Assembly: GCF_017654505.1 (NCBI RefSeq)
Contig: NC_054559.1
Location: forward strand, 3,914,781 to 3,978,780
Length of the DNA: 64,000 nt
Direction of reading: 5' to 3'
From: Polyodon spathula
Taxonomy: Eukaryota > Chordata > Actinopteri > Acipenseriformes > Polyodontidae
In this document: piece after piece, positions 1 to 10,430 of the stretch
How the letters are laid out: each line of letters opens with the position of its first letter
How positions within the stretch are numbered: position 1 is the first letter of the stretch
The notes under the pieces: generated by a model
Databases searched by the model: none
Told to the model about the DNA's origin: nothing
The model's input: the letters and a program-made list of their open reading frames with translations, nothing else
Position numbers and translations under genes: made by a program

Positions 1-1260
1 TGTGAAAAGTAATCATTTAACATATTTGCTATTTTTTTTTCTTCCTCTACGATTTTGCCATTTGTATCTCTTAAACATTTAATCTCCTCTTTGAATGTTC
101 TCTTGCTGTTGTAATATTGGAAAAACATTTTGGAATTGGTTTTAGCTCCCTTAGCAATGTTCATTTCTATTTCTCTCTTGGCCTTTCTAACTTCCTTTTT
201 GACTTGCGTTTGCAGTTCCGTGTACTCTTTCTGCGTACTTTCTTTTTGGTCCTTTTTTAATGCTCTGTAAAGTGCCTTTTTTCGCTGAATATTTTTTTTA
301 ATTGATCTATTAAACCATTTTGGCAATTTAGTTTTACATTTAGATTTGTCTACTTTAGGGATGTAATTGTTTTGCGCCTCTAGTACTACATTTTTGAAGA
401 ACAACCATCCTTCTTCTGTGGGTGTTTTCTCTATTTTACTCCAATCTACTTCTGTTAGTCTCTGTTTCATGCCTTCATAGTTTGCTTTTCTAAAATTGTA
501 AACCTTAACTTTAGTCTTTACTTTTGGGGATTTAAAAAACACTTCAAATGAGACCATGTTATGGTCTGAGTTTGCCAGTGGTTCTCTGACCTCTGTTTTA
601 GTTATTCTATCTTCGTTATTTGAAAAGACTAAATCAAGGCATGCCTCCCCTCTAGTGGGTGCCTTCACAAATTGTGTTAGGAAGCAGTCATTTGTCATTT
701 CCACCATTTCTATTTCATCCTTCGTGCTACCCACCGGGTTTTCCCATTTTATTTGGGGGAAGTTGAAATCCCCCATTAGTATGGCTTCTCCTTTGCTACA
801 CACATTTCTAATGTCATTGTATAACAGATTATTTTGCTCACCGTCTGAATCTGGCGGTCTATAGCATGCTCCTATTATTATGCCTTTTGAATTTTTGTCT
901 GTTATTCTGACCCATATTGATTCGGTTTTATTTTCTTTGTCCAGGTTTAACACCTGGGCTTCAAGACTGTTTCTTATGTATAGCGCTACCCCTCCTCCTC
1001 TTCTGTCCTGCCTGTCTTTCCTATACAGTGTATACCCACAAATATTATATTCGTCCCCATCACTCTCAGATAACCACGTTTCTGTAACACCTATCACATC
1101 ATAGTTACTTGTTAGTGCAGTAGCTTCAAGTTCTAGAATTTTGTTTCTGATACTTCTAGCATTTAGATAAATACATTTAATGGTTGTCTTACCTGAGTTG
1201 TTGTTCTTGTTTTGATGCGGTCTCCCTTCTGTTTTTTTGTTGATTTCTCCCCCCTTCCTT
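1..1260 (-). CDS. LINE ORF2 N-terminal part (AP endonuclease domain), partial
   Basis: This frame is open on the minus strand to the window edge. In order it shows the endonuclease motifs NARSIRNK, VTETWLSESDGDEYN, GGGVALYI, ACYRPPDSDG, GDFNFPQIKW and [12 protein letters not shown], with the catalytic Glu, Asp, Asn and His positions present. A Lys-rich linker follows. The protein nicks target DNA for target-primed reverse transcription; the RT domain lies outside the window in this copy. The frame overlaps the end of ORF1 in another register with no obvious in-frame ATG, so its start is unresolved (reinitiation or frameshift is possible). No in-frame stop was seen in the part I translated. 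Confidence 0.82.
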
Positions 1261-1261
1261 T

Positions 1262-2191
1262 CTAGTTTAAATGCTTCCGAACCTGCTCGAGGATCTTTTC
1301 TCCGAGTAGACTAGTTCCCTTGTTATTTAAATGCAGTCCATCCCGTCTATACAGATAGTCCTCGTTGTAGAATGTGGTCCAATGATCAAGATAGGTGAAG
1401 CCTTCCCGTGTGCACCACGTCTTCAGCCATGCGTTTTGATTAATTATTTCCAGCTGTCCATATGGTCCTTTGCAAGGTGCGGGTAGTATACCAGAAAATA
1501 CCACAGTTTTGGTTTTCTCTTTTAATTTCCTTCCTAGCTCTCTGAATTTATTTTGCAGGGATTTTGGTCTGTCTCTTCCAATGTTGTTTGTACCGATGTG
1601 GACGACTACTACCGGGTCGTCTCCTGTTCGTTCTAGGAGCCTGTCCACGTTTTCAGTGATGTGCTTGACCGAGGCTCCCGGAAGGCAGCACACTGTTGTA
1701 GTAAGGGGGTCCAAACTGCGAACTGAACTTGCTGTGTTTCTCAATATGGAGTCCCCAACAATCATGACCTCCCTTCTTTTTGCTGTCTGGTCACCACTGT
1801 CAATGGGGTCCTGGATGTTGTTCCTTTCATTCTCTTGTTGTTGGTTCTGCTCATCACAATTCTGAAGTGACTCAAATCTGTTGGTTGTTTTGATTTCTGG
1901 TGGTTGTGTTTGACTGCTTCTGCCTACCTGAACCCAGCTGTTCTTACCTTCTATCTCCCTGGTGGCTTTCAGTCTGTTAGGGGTGATGCAGACTTCCATG
2001 AATTGTGGGTGTGCCAGTTCCTCAAGATCCTGTTGCTGTCTCACTTCCTCCAGCTCCATTTCTAGCATACTTACTAGTTTATGCAAATCCTGGATCGCGC
2101 GGCACTTTACGCACACTTGGTTTAGCTCCGCTGGGTTTTCTCGGATTTCCCACATCAAGCAGGTGTCACAGATTACAGGCTTGAAGACCAT
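1262..2191 (-). CDS. LINE ORF1: zinc-finger, coiled-coil and SGNH esterase protein
   Basis: ORF1 proteins of CR1-type LINEs bind the element RNA; some carry an esterase domain. The frame is open from 2317 (351 aa), but I prefer the ATG at 2191 (309 aa), which directly precedes the first conserved residues MVFKPVICDTC. In 351-aa numbering a Cys pair at 50/53 and one at 69/72 form a PHD-like or zinc-ribbon motif, followed by a Glu/Leu-rich helix (about 75-102). An SGNH/GDSL hydrolase follows: VMIVGDSILRN with nucleophile Ser190, GTNN at 242-245, and DGLHLNNKG with Asp326 and His329. All catalytic positions are intact and there is no stop or frameshift. The upstream extension to 2317 overlaps the 5' monomers and an A-run, and may be untranslated. 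Confidence 0.85.
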   Translation of the reverse strand: MVFKPVICDTCLMWEIRENPAELNQVCVKCRAIQDLHKLVSMLEMELEEVRQQQDLEELAHPQFMEVCITPNRLKATREIEGKNSWVQVGRSSQTQPPEIKTTNRFESLQNCDEQNQQQENERNNIQDPIDSGDQTAKRREVMIVGDSILRNTASSVRSLDPLTTTVCCLPGASVKHITENVDRLLERTGDDPVVVVHIGTNNIGRDRPKSLQNKFRELGRKLKEKTKTVVFSGILPAPCKGPYGQLEIINQNAWLKTWCTREGFTYLDHWTTFYNEDYLYRRDGLHLNNKGTSLLGEKILEQVRKHLN

Positions 2192-2254
2192 GTTGAGGTT
2201 TTTTTTTTTTTTTTGAAGTTTAGTTTCTTCTGCAACTGTCAACCTGCTTCCAAA

Positions 2255-3260
2255 CTGCTTCGGAACTGCTCTGTACTTTTCCACGCCTGTACTTCTCCCA
2301 CTCGCTGTCGCTTCCACTCGCTGTCGCTGGGAAGACTGCCTCGTTTAACTGCGTTGTTCTGCTGTGCTGTCGGCTCCTCCCCTCGCCCGTGTCTCAAAAC
2401 GGCGCTGAATTTGAATCAGCTGCTCCGAGTTTCAGCTTGTTTGTTATCAGAAAAACACACGCGGCTGTTTGACTTTGAGCTGCTGCTGTGTTTCCCCAAT
2501 GTCCTCTGTTTTCTGATTAAAGCAATTCAAGATGCAATTTCTCCTTTCTGCTTCGAAACTGCTCTGTACTTTTCCACGCCTGTACTTCTCCCACTCGCTG
2601 TCGCTTCCACTCGCTGTCGCTGGGAAGACTGCCTCGTTTAACTGCGTTGTTCTGCTGTGCTGTCGGCTCCTCCCCTCGCCCGTGTCTCAAAACGACGCTG
2701 AATTTGAATCAGCTGCTCCGAGTTTCAGCTTGTTTGTTATCAGAAAAACACACGCGGCTGTTTGACTTTGAGCTGCTGCTGTGTTTCCCCAATGTCCTCT
2801 GTTTTCTGATTAAAGCAATTCAAGATGCAATTTCTCCTTTCTGCTTCGAAACTGCTCTGTACTTTTCCACGCCTGTACTTCTCCCACTCGCTGTCGCTTC
2901 CACTCGCTGTCGCTGGGAAGACTGCCTCGTTTAACTGCGTTGTTCTGCTGTGCTGTCGGCTCCTCCCCTCGCCCGTGTCTCAAAACGGCGCTGAATTTGA
3001 ATCAGCTGCTCCGAGTTTCAGCTTGTTTGTTATCAGAAAAACACACGCGGCTGTTTGACTTTGAGCTGCTGCTGTGTTTCCCCAATGTCCTCTGTTTTCT
3101 GATTAAAGCAATTCAAGATGCAATTTCTCCTTTCTGCTTCGAAACTGCTCTGTACTTTTCCACGCCTGTACTTCTCCCACTCGCTGTCGCTTCCACTCGC
3201 TGTCGCTGGGAAGACTGCCTCGTTTAACTGCGTTGTTCTGCTGTGCTGTCGGCTCCTCCC
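2255..3260 (-). repeat. Tandem 293-bp monomers forming the LINE 5' region
   Basis: The marker CTGCTTCG(A/G)AACTGCT recurs at 2255, 2548, 2841 and 3134, a spacing of exactly 293 bp. Three full units and one partial unit of about 127 bp are present, differing by only a few substitutions. They lie immediately upstream of ORF1 in the LINE orientation. The sequence is GC-richer than its surroundings and contains short internal repeats (CACTCGCTGTCGCTT). Arrangement and position resemble promoter monomers of mouse L1; promoter function is inferred. Confidence 0.85.
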
Positions 3261-3856
3261 TCCTCGAGGCAGCTGCCATCAGCCCCAACAACCTTTGATT
3301 GATATACTTTGACCTGTAGGAGAGTGTCCTCTCTGAATAGGGAGAGTGTGGCCTCCAACGACCGAATCCTGTCTTTCGACAGTGAGGCAAGCATGTTCAC
3401 AGAGTTCAGTTTGATCCCGGGAACACTGTGGACTGAGGCGGAATGAAGTTGATCTTCTGTTGATGTATTGAGAGTCTTAACTTCGTCACATGATCTATGA
3501 CCTGTTTTGTGTGCGCCTCTGCGCGTGCTTTTGAATGCAGGCAAACTAGCTAGTCGTCCAGATAGTTCAGGCTCCGAATACCCCACAGTCTGAGTGGAGC
3601 CAGTGCTGCATCCATGCACTTTGACAAAGTGCGGGGCACCAGCTAGAGGCCAAAGGGCAGCACGCAGAATTCGTACGGGACAGATCAGGACGTGAAAGTA
3701 GGTGCCTTGCAGGTCGATCGACGTGAACCAGTTGCCCGGTTGGACGGACTGAAGGATACGCTGTGCTGTCAACATGTTGAACTTCCTCTGTTTGAGGAAC
3801 AAGTTGAGGACCCTGATGTCCATAATTGGTCTGAAACCACCGTCCCTTTTGGGCAC
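3224..3856 (-). pseudogene. DIRS-like reverse transcriptase fragment
   Basis: The open frame of 210 codons begins with the RT core PKRDGGFRPIMD and FTSIDLQGTYF, and then drifts out of frame: the catalytic YLDD sits in another frame with an adjacent stop. The last codons (3224-3260) read into the LINE 5' monomer, so the end is not native. RT copies element RNA; this copy cannot be functional. Confidence 0.7.
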
Positions 3857-5905
3857 CAGGAACTACCTGGAGTAAAAGCTGCTGAGGGCATCGCTTGGAC
3901 TTACCAAGCATACTGCGTTCTTCCTTTGAAGATTGGCGATCTCCTGTTGAAGGAGTATCACCCTTGCTGGTTCGACGGCAGTTAGGAGCACACCCTTGAA
4001 GGGTGGCGGACCTATGCAGAATTGTAGAGTGCATCCGTGTCTCATTGTTGATAGCACCCAGGAGTCCTTGGGCACTGACGGTAAGCCGGAAGGCGCGAAA
4101 ACTTGGAGGCGACCTCCGTGGCCTTGTGGGACCTCTCAAGGCTCATATCAATGGTCGCTCCAAAAGTCTGCCCCGGTGTAATGGGGGCATCCAGTAGCAC
4201 CACCTTCTCGGTCTCCACGACCTTGGCTTGTGTCAGCCACAAATGCCGGTGGGTGGCCACCATTGCCGTCATCAACCTCCCTGATGCCTGACCGAACTCC
4301 CCCATTAGGTCAGTCATCGCCTTATCTACCGCCTAGAGCTCCTCCGTGTCCGCTTCTGTAGCTCTTTCCTGCATCCTCTCTGCCAACTGGTTCTGGTAGA
4401 GCACTAGTATGGCCATGGCATTTGCTGCTCAGTCCGAGAGCACTGCCGATGCTTTTTTGAGCATCAGATCTGTTGTCCTTCAAGGCTTGGATGGACAGGT
4501 TAGGTCCTTATTCCCCTTGGTGAAGGTGGAACCTTGCACCAAAACTGTGACCGTGTTCCAGATAGTGGGGAATGTGCCTAGGCCCGCTTCTTGGGCTGCA
4601 GTGTGAAGCAGAGACTCTGCTGTTCTGGAGGCAGAGGGTGCAGATGCTGGGTTGCTCCAGGAGGAGAGCACCAATTCCAGGAAGTCCTGGCATAAAAGGA
4701 GGGCATGCTGTGGGTGCCCTTTCTGCTGGAGGAAGCGGTTTTTCTATCCCTCCTGTTCTGCCAGCCAGGGAACGACCTTGGCTGCAGCTGCATGCTTCAT
4801 TAGGGCCTGGAACTCTTCCCTCTGCAACACATGTGGCAAGGAGCCCCCCACCGTGGCCTGCCCTATGGAGGTGGCTAGGTCTGAGATGTCCGGTCTGGAC
4901 GCCGTGAAGGAGAGCTCGCCTGGGCTAGGGGGTCTAGGCAGAGGGGATGGGGAAACGAGACTGTGGGGGCTGGTGCTGCCCCGTTGTAGGTGGCAACGTG
5001 CCCTGTGATTTTAGTAGGGTCTCCAGCATGGTCTGCTGAGTCCTTACAGTCTCTGCTATTTCCTCGCCTTTGAGGCGACTGTGATGGGGATTGTCTGCGC
5101 CTGCATGGAGAAGGGGAGTGGTGCCTGCTCAGCAACCGCCTGTCCCCTAGTGAGTGTCCCCTCGAGCGGTACCACCTCAGCGGTGACCATCTCCCCCCCC
5201 TGAGAGGTGTCTGCGCCTCTGTACCGGTGGTGGGGGAGGGGAGGGTGACCGAGGTGTGTGTGAGAGCCCCCTGGTCACAGTAGCAGAGGGGGTCCTGTAT
5301 GACCTCTGCGGAGGTTCTTGGACCACTGATCTCATTCTCCCATGGCTGGAGGAGAGAGACTCTGCTGGGGATAGGGCTGCTCTCCGTCACTTAATTCTCC
5401 TCGAACTTCCTACAGGGAGAGCAGTCCAGCTCACCTGCCAGTACTTTGGCCGCATGTTCTGGCGCAGGACGCGAAGTCTCCTTACAGGACCAAAACGGCT
5501 CCTCACACGGTATATCAACTACACAAGGCCTTATGTGGTGAAAAAAGAGTAACGGCCGCTGCCAGTCTCAGAAGAGGGGTCGAAACCAGCTCTCTTCGGT
5601 AAACTGACGTGAGAATTAGGCGAGAGCACTCTTTAGTAACGCTTAAAAGTGCAATTTTACCGTGTAATTTTTATAAATTTGCGGGTAAAACCCAACAAAC
5701 CAGACAATTTTGGTTCAAGAAAGCAAATGCAAACTGATCTATCTCAGTGAAATGAGAGCGAAAATGGCGATGTGCTACTGTGAGGACATCCCTCTTCAGC
5801 AGGAGGTGGGAGGGACTTCCCCCTCACAGCAGGGCCCTGATGGGGCAGCTTTTTTATGTATGCTCAGTGATTGACAGTCAGAGAGGCTCTTTCCCATTCG
5901 GTAGT
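3261..5905 (-). mobile_element. DIRS-like retrotransposon remnant (gag-like region, RT start, terminal region)
   Basis: On the minus strand a terminal region (about 5560-5905) is followed by a Ser/Arg/Pro-rich gag-like stretch (open frame 4875-5390) and then reverse transcriptase. RT motifs include VPKRDGGFRPIMDIRVLN, FTSIDLQGTYFHVLI and LNYLDD (3555-3580, in another frame and followed by a stop). An RNase H-like tail ending LSKDRIRSLEATLSLFRED appears near 3340-3400. These are DIRS1-type sequences as I know the family. The tyrosine recombinase is absent because the element is cut at 3260 by the LINE. Several frame changes and stops make it a pseudogene. Confidence 0.72.
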
Positions 5906-6755
5906 GTTTGTCATTCGAATTGAAAGTGAACAAGAATTATAATTGAAATGTTTCATCACAACTGGATAAGAAGTTCTCCCTCTGTGTGTGTGTGTGTGTG
6001 TGTGTGTTTGTGTGTTTGTGCTTCATCGAAGTGTCAGGTCTTAAAGTCAAAGATTACTGTCCTATATCTCTATTCAGATTCCTCACAATGTGCAATCAAC
6101 CTTTCCAACAGCTCATCCTGTTCTATATTACCAGTTTCTTTTAGAGACATTATTTTAAATTCTCATGTCATTTTATAGCTGGAAAACATTTGCTGCTTCA
6201 CTATGGGCTATTAAAAAATACAAATGGACTTTAACAAATGTATTACTTTATCCCTAACTAGACAAATAGATGCATGCATACTGACTGCAGATTATTATTA
6301 TTTTCTGTTTTCTAAAACCACGTGCAGGAGAAAAGAGTCAAAGTGAGCACATGTGCAGTATGCTATTTCAATACGTTTTCTGAAAACTGTGTTTATAGGA
6401 TATACATTTTGTTAGTTTTCTGAATTTATTTGGAAATTTCTAGGTGCTGTTTTCCGAAAACTGACTTTCGGAATATTCCGTTAAATTTTCAGAAAACTGT
6501 GTTTACGTGACTTTTGATATTGGAATTTGTTTTCCGAAAAATATCGGCATTCTTATGCTCATGTAAATGCACTAAATGACAGGCCACGAACTGGGAGACG
6601 AAGAGTCACAACACCTGGCCTGCCACATCACTTCAATGTCAATTGTTAATCAGCACAATAAAAAGTCGCTGCACCTGCTCTAAAACAGAGTTTGTCATTT
6701 TTCGATCACATCTGGTGAATTTTATCCAAATATGAGTGATATGTTTCTTTTGATG
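5906..6755. other. Unassigned AT-rich sequence with a TG microsatellite
   Basis: A (TG)n tract lies at about 5982-6019. Around 6370-6540 the word TTTTC(T/C)GAAAACTG recurs several times in both orientations (for example GTTTTCTGAAAACTGTG and TTTTCCGAAAACTGAC), suggesting a small decayed DNA element. No gene is recognised. Confidence 0.4.
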
Positions 6756-6763
6756 CTCTAGTA

Positions 6764-7806
6764 CAGTGGTCCTCAAAGTCATGCCCGCGGGCAAATTCGT
6801 GCCCGCGGCAACTGTTCTTAAATTATGGGTTGAAGACATTTGTGGCGGGTCGTAGCCTGGGAAAATAAAGATAGCTTTAAACACGTTTTCCAAGAAAAGC
6901 ACCACAGCAGTCTGTTGATAGTGCTGCTCGCTTATGCTGTGCTTGTATGTATGCGTTTCTTTTTTTTTTTTTTGGAATGGCTTTTGCTTTATGATCAACC
7001 AGTTAAATATCTGCATTGTCTCTGCGGTAGCCCAATCATAAGTTAGCTGGGTGGGACATAAACTGTGTCTGTTTCAGGTGCAGGTACCAACTGTAAGTTT
7101 AACCAGTAGGAGAGTCAAATATCTGTCAAGTTTTACGCAGCTGTCCAATCATAAGCAAGCAGAGGCCGTTCAAGGTATTCTGAAAATTGAAGGCGAGTGA
7201 GTAGGCAAAGGGAAAGTGAAAGATCTGACAGCTGTCCAACCATTCCTGAGCAGAGGCGGGGTGCTAATATGCTGGGTAAGCACTGCATCTCGATGACTGT
7301 TATTGAGAAAAATAATACTTTTCAGTATTTAGAATCTAATTTTCCATCTCTATTTTTTTTTATTTCACTAGACAAGGGAAACTCCGTAATATATTTAGTA
7401 ACGAATCCACTTTCTTTGAATAATTGTACTGGAAATGAGCGATCTTTAAAACAGAGTAGTGTTGACAAATTTGTCAAATTGAGACAAAGCGAGACACTAT
7501 CTACACTTTTTTCTTTTAGTCTCACGGTTAACTGTGTAAACATTCTGTTTAAAAAATATTTGCATTGCATATTTTATGTAAATTATTTAAAGAATAAGCG
7601 CAGCACGCACAATTACTACCTGAGACTTGGCCTTATTAGAGTGAGCCAAGAATAACCCCATTAGAACTCTTAAAGAAAATATATATATATATAATCTCGC
7701 GAGAAGACACTGTGTAAGATAAGAACCTATGCAATAGTCAGCGTGACCGCAAACAGCCAAGCAAGATCAATTTATGCCCGTGCCAAAATTACTTTGAGGA
7801 CCACCG
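6764..7806. mobile_element. Non-autonomous hAT (Charlie-like) element with 8-bp target duplication
   Basis: The left end CAGTGGTCCTCAAAGT and right end ACTTTGAGGACCACCG are inverted repeats. They are flanked by 8-bp duplications CTCTAGTA (6756-6763) and CTCTAATA (7807-7814), one mismatch apart. Length is 1043 bp. Internal ORFs show no transposase motif. TIR sequence and 8-bp duplication identify the hAT superfamily. Confidence 0.85.
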
Positions 7807-7916
7807 CTCTAATATAAGTGATAAGTTTCTTTTGGTGCTCAGTATACATTATTGATTAGAAGTTGGCAGACCTGATTTTTTTTTCGGTAACATTTACCTT
7901 TAAGAGCCTTTAAGAC

Positions 7917-9195
7917 ATAAGAACATAAGAAAGTTTACAAACGAGAGGAGGCCATTCGGCCCATCTTGCTCGTTTGGTTGTTAGTAACTTATTGATCCCA
8001 AAATCTCATCAAGCAGCTTCTTGAAGGATCCCAGGGTGTCAGCTTCAACAACATTACTGGGGAGTTGATTCCAGACCCTCACAATTCTCTGTGTAAAAAA
8101 GTGCTTCCTATTTTCTGTTCTGAATGCCCTTTTGTGTAAACTCCATTTGTGACCCCTGGTCCTTGTTTCTTTTTTCAGGCTGAAAAAGTCCCTTGGGTCG
8201 ACACTGTCAATACCTTTTAGAATTTTGAATGCTTCAATTAGGTCGCCACGTAGTCTTCTTTGTTCAAGACTGAACAGATTCAATTCTTTTAGCCTGTCTG
8301 CATATGACATGCCTTTTAAGCCCGGAATAATTCTGGTCGCTCTTCTTTGCACTCTTTCTAGAGCAGCAATATCTTTTTTATAGCGAGGTGACCAGAACTG
8401 CACACAATATTCAAGATGAGGTCTTACAAGTGCATTGTACAGTTTTAACATTACTTCCCTTGATTTAAATTCAACACTTTTCACAATGTATCCGAGCATC
8501 TTGTTAGCCTTTTTTATAGCTTCCCCACATTGCCTAGATGAAGACATTTCTGAGTCAACAAAAACTCCTAGGTCTTTTTCATAGATTCCTTCTCCAATTT
8601 CAGTATCTCCCATATGATATTTATAATGTACATTTTTATTTCCTGCATGCAGTACCTTACACTTTTCTCTATTAAATGTCATTTGCCATGTGTCTGCCCA
8701 GTTCTGAATCTTGTCTAGATCATTTTGAATGACCTTTGCTGCTGCAACAGTGTTTGCCACTCCTCCTACTTTTGTGTCGTCTGCAAATTTAACAAGTTTG
8801 CTTACTATACCAGAATCTGAATCATTAATGTAGATTAGGAATAGCAGAGGACCTAATACTGATCCCTGTGGTACACCGCTGGTTACCACACTCCATTCTG
8901 AGGTTTTTCCTCTAATCAGTACTTTCTGTTTTCTACATGTTAACCACTCCCTAATCCATGTACATGTGTTTCCTTGAATCCCAACTGCGTTCAGTTTGAG
9001 AATTAATCTTTTGTGCGGGACTTTGTCAAAAGCTTTCTGGAAATCTAAATAAACCATGTCATATGCTTTGCAATTATCCATTATCGATGTTGCATCCTCA
9101 AAAAAATCAAGCAAGTTAGTTAGACACGATCTCCCTTTTCTAAAACCATGTTGACTGTCTCTTTTGGATCTTATTATAGTTCCAATAAGACAATG
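7917..9195 (-). mobile_element. CR1-like LINE, copy 2, 5'-truncated
   Basis: The 3' end carries the 8-bp tail unit (ATGTTCTT on the minus strand), then the conserved 3' UTR block GGCCATTCGGCCCATC and the C-terminal ORF2. The 5' break is about 9195, after a small internal deletion near 9165 relative to the other copies. Confidence 0.88.
7981..9114 (-). CDS. LINE ORF2 C-terminal fragment (RT palm to C-terminus)
   Basis: The frame is 377 codons and uninterrupted to its stop. RT motifs seen are [16 protein letters not shown] (first catalytic Asp), [20 protein letters not shown] and [13 protein letters not shown] (the F/Y-x-DD box), then the thumb and C-terminal region [17 protein letters not shown] and [20 protein letters not shown]. 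The upstream endonuclease and RT fingers are lost, so the fragment is not autonomous. The first Met is internal to the native protein. Confidence 0.85.
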   Translation of the reverse strand: MLDFFEDATSIMDNCKAYDMVYLDFQKAFDKVPHKRLILKLNAVGIQGNTCTWIREWLTCRKQKVLIRGKTSEWSVVTSGVPQGSVLGPLLFLIYINDSDSGIVSKLVKFADDTKVGGVANTVAAAKVIQNDLDKIQNWADTWQMTFNREKCKVLHAGNKNVHYKYHMGDTEIGEGIYEKDLGVFVDSEMSSSRQCGEAIKKANKMLGYIVKSVEFKSREVMLKLYNALVRPHLEYCVQFWSPRYKKDIAALERVQRRATRIIPGLKGMSYADRLKELNLFSLEQRRLRGDLIEAFKILKGIDSVDPRDFFSLKKETRTRGHKWSLHKRAFRTENRKHFFTQRIVRVWNQLPSNVVEADTLGSFKKLLDEILGSISY

Positions 9196-9688
9196 TGCTC
9201 TTCTGTATTGAATCAGAACGAAGATGTCTGTTGCAATGTCAGTGCATGTGTCTGTAATGTTAGGATAAACTCTTTATAGACTGAAGACAGCAGAGAGGGC
9301 TGAGATTGTCGTTGGTTTTAAGTATTGTATTGTTAGATCAGCTAGCTGCAGAGGATTGCCTGGACTCTACACTGCAGTATAGCACTGTGTTTACCAAGAC
9401 GGCCTGGAATCTTGCACAGTACTTTTTTCTTTAGCACATTTCTTTAGTGTTGCTAAAATGGTACCACAAGCAAACTGAGCTACATTTTTTTACATGGCCA
9501 TTATTTTAATACGTGAAAAGTACAAATTTGAATATCTTGCAACCCAATTGAATAGTTTGGTTTCCAGGCTTGTTTATTTGATTGCATCAGTTTGCAAATG
9601 AGCGAACACCAGCACTTTGTGTTTTAGTATACTCAAATCCCTTTCCTATAGCCCAACTCACTTCATATGGCCTGTGAGATTCTGATGA
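9196..9688. other. Unassigned AT-rich sequence
   Basis: No coding similarity, terminal repeat or tandem array was recognised in this stretch, which lies between a LINE fragment and a solo LTR-like unit. Confidence 0.4.
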
Positions 9689-9693
9689 GGGAA

Positions 9694-10425
9694 TGTGGCA
9701 AAGTGGCTGGTAAGGGGAACAGGTGTAGCGGTGATGCGATGCAGGAGTGACAGACAGACAACTGTATTTTAGTGAAAAAGGTGCTTTAATTATAATCCAG
9801 GTCTGGTGACCGTAAAATAATAAATCCCCGGCTATACACAACAATGTGTAAAGCGCGGGGATAACGAAAACAGGGCACAGTCCCGAACAAAAACACAAGA
9901 CGCAGTCACCAGTACTGGGTGCGTGCAGACGTACAGGTGCTTAGTGCAGACACAGGTTGTGTGGCGTGTAGTGGTGCTCCGGATCATGCTGACCCTGGGA
10001 CAGCTCCGGAGGTGTGCTTAACTGTCTAGTGCTGAATACAAGAAACAGACAGTTACATGGACAGACACAACAATACAAAACACGAACACAATCGACTCTG
10101 AGAGCTCCTCTCTCAGTCCTTCTCTCTCTCCAAGCGTTTAACCCAAATGAAGGAAAAAATCAGCGTTACCCTGGCCCCTATATGTAATCCCGCATGATAT
10201 CTAGGTAAACGGTTGCAGCTGCCTTATTACTTGCAGCTGCCTCTCGTTTACCTTTCAAATCAATGCGGTCTTACAACAGAGTCTCGCTTCTTTCCAGGCT
10301 GACCCACTTCCCTGTCCCGGAAACGAACTGTCAGGCCAGCCCTTCCAGATACTTCTCCTCTCGTTCTTTAGCGCCCTCACAGGTCGGGAGGAAGATTTAT
10401 CACCAGAACTCATATTTCTGTCACA
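9694..10425 (-). mobile_element. LTR unit, 732 bp, with GGGAA target duplication
   Basis: The unit starts TGTGGCAAAG and ends TTTCTGTCACA (TG...CA), flanked by GGGAA at 9689-9693 and 10426-10430. The likely 5'-3' sense is minus, because TGTGACAGAAA also begins the related unit at 41573-42263. It lies at the 3' side of a decayed Gypsy provirus; a short stretch at 12187-12240 resembles its first 50 bp. It may be a later solo LTR or that provirus's own LTR; the target duplication favours the former. Confidence 0.75.
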
Positions 10426-10430
10426 GGGAA

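Larger units (their letters stand above)
1..3260 (-). mobile_element. CR1-like LINE, copy 1, 5'-complete, 3' part off the window
   Basis: Reading on the minus strand from 3260 there is a 5' region of tandem 293-bp monomers, ORF1, then ORF2 running off the left edge within the linker before the reverse transcriptase. Gene order, the ORF1 esterase and the AP-endonuclease identify a CR1/L2-group non-LTR retrotransposon. It is nearly identical by eye to the copy at 58947-61272. Its 5' end abuts the DIRS-like fragment at 3261, so it probably inserted into it. Confidence 0.88.

Noticed and set aside
1470..1865. Plus-strand open frame of 131 codons
   Set aside because: It is the antisense shadow of the LINE ORF1 esterase.
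2213..3227. Repeated plus-strand frames of 77-142 codons
   Set aside because: They are identical readings of the 293-bp monomers, antisense to the LINE.
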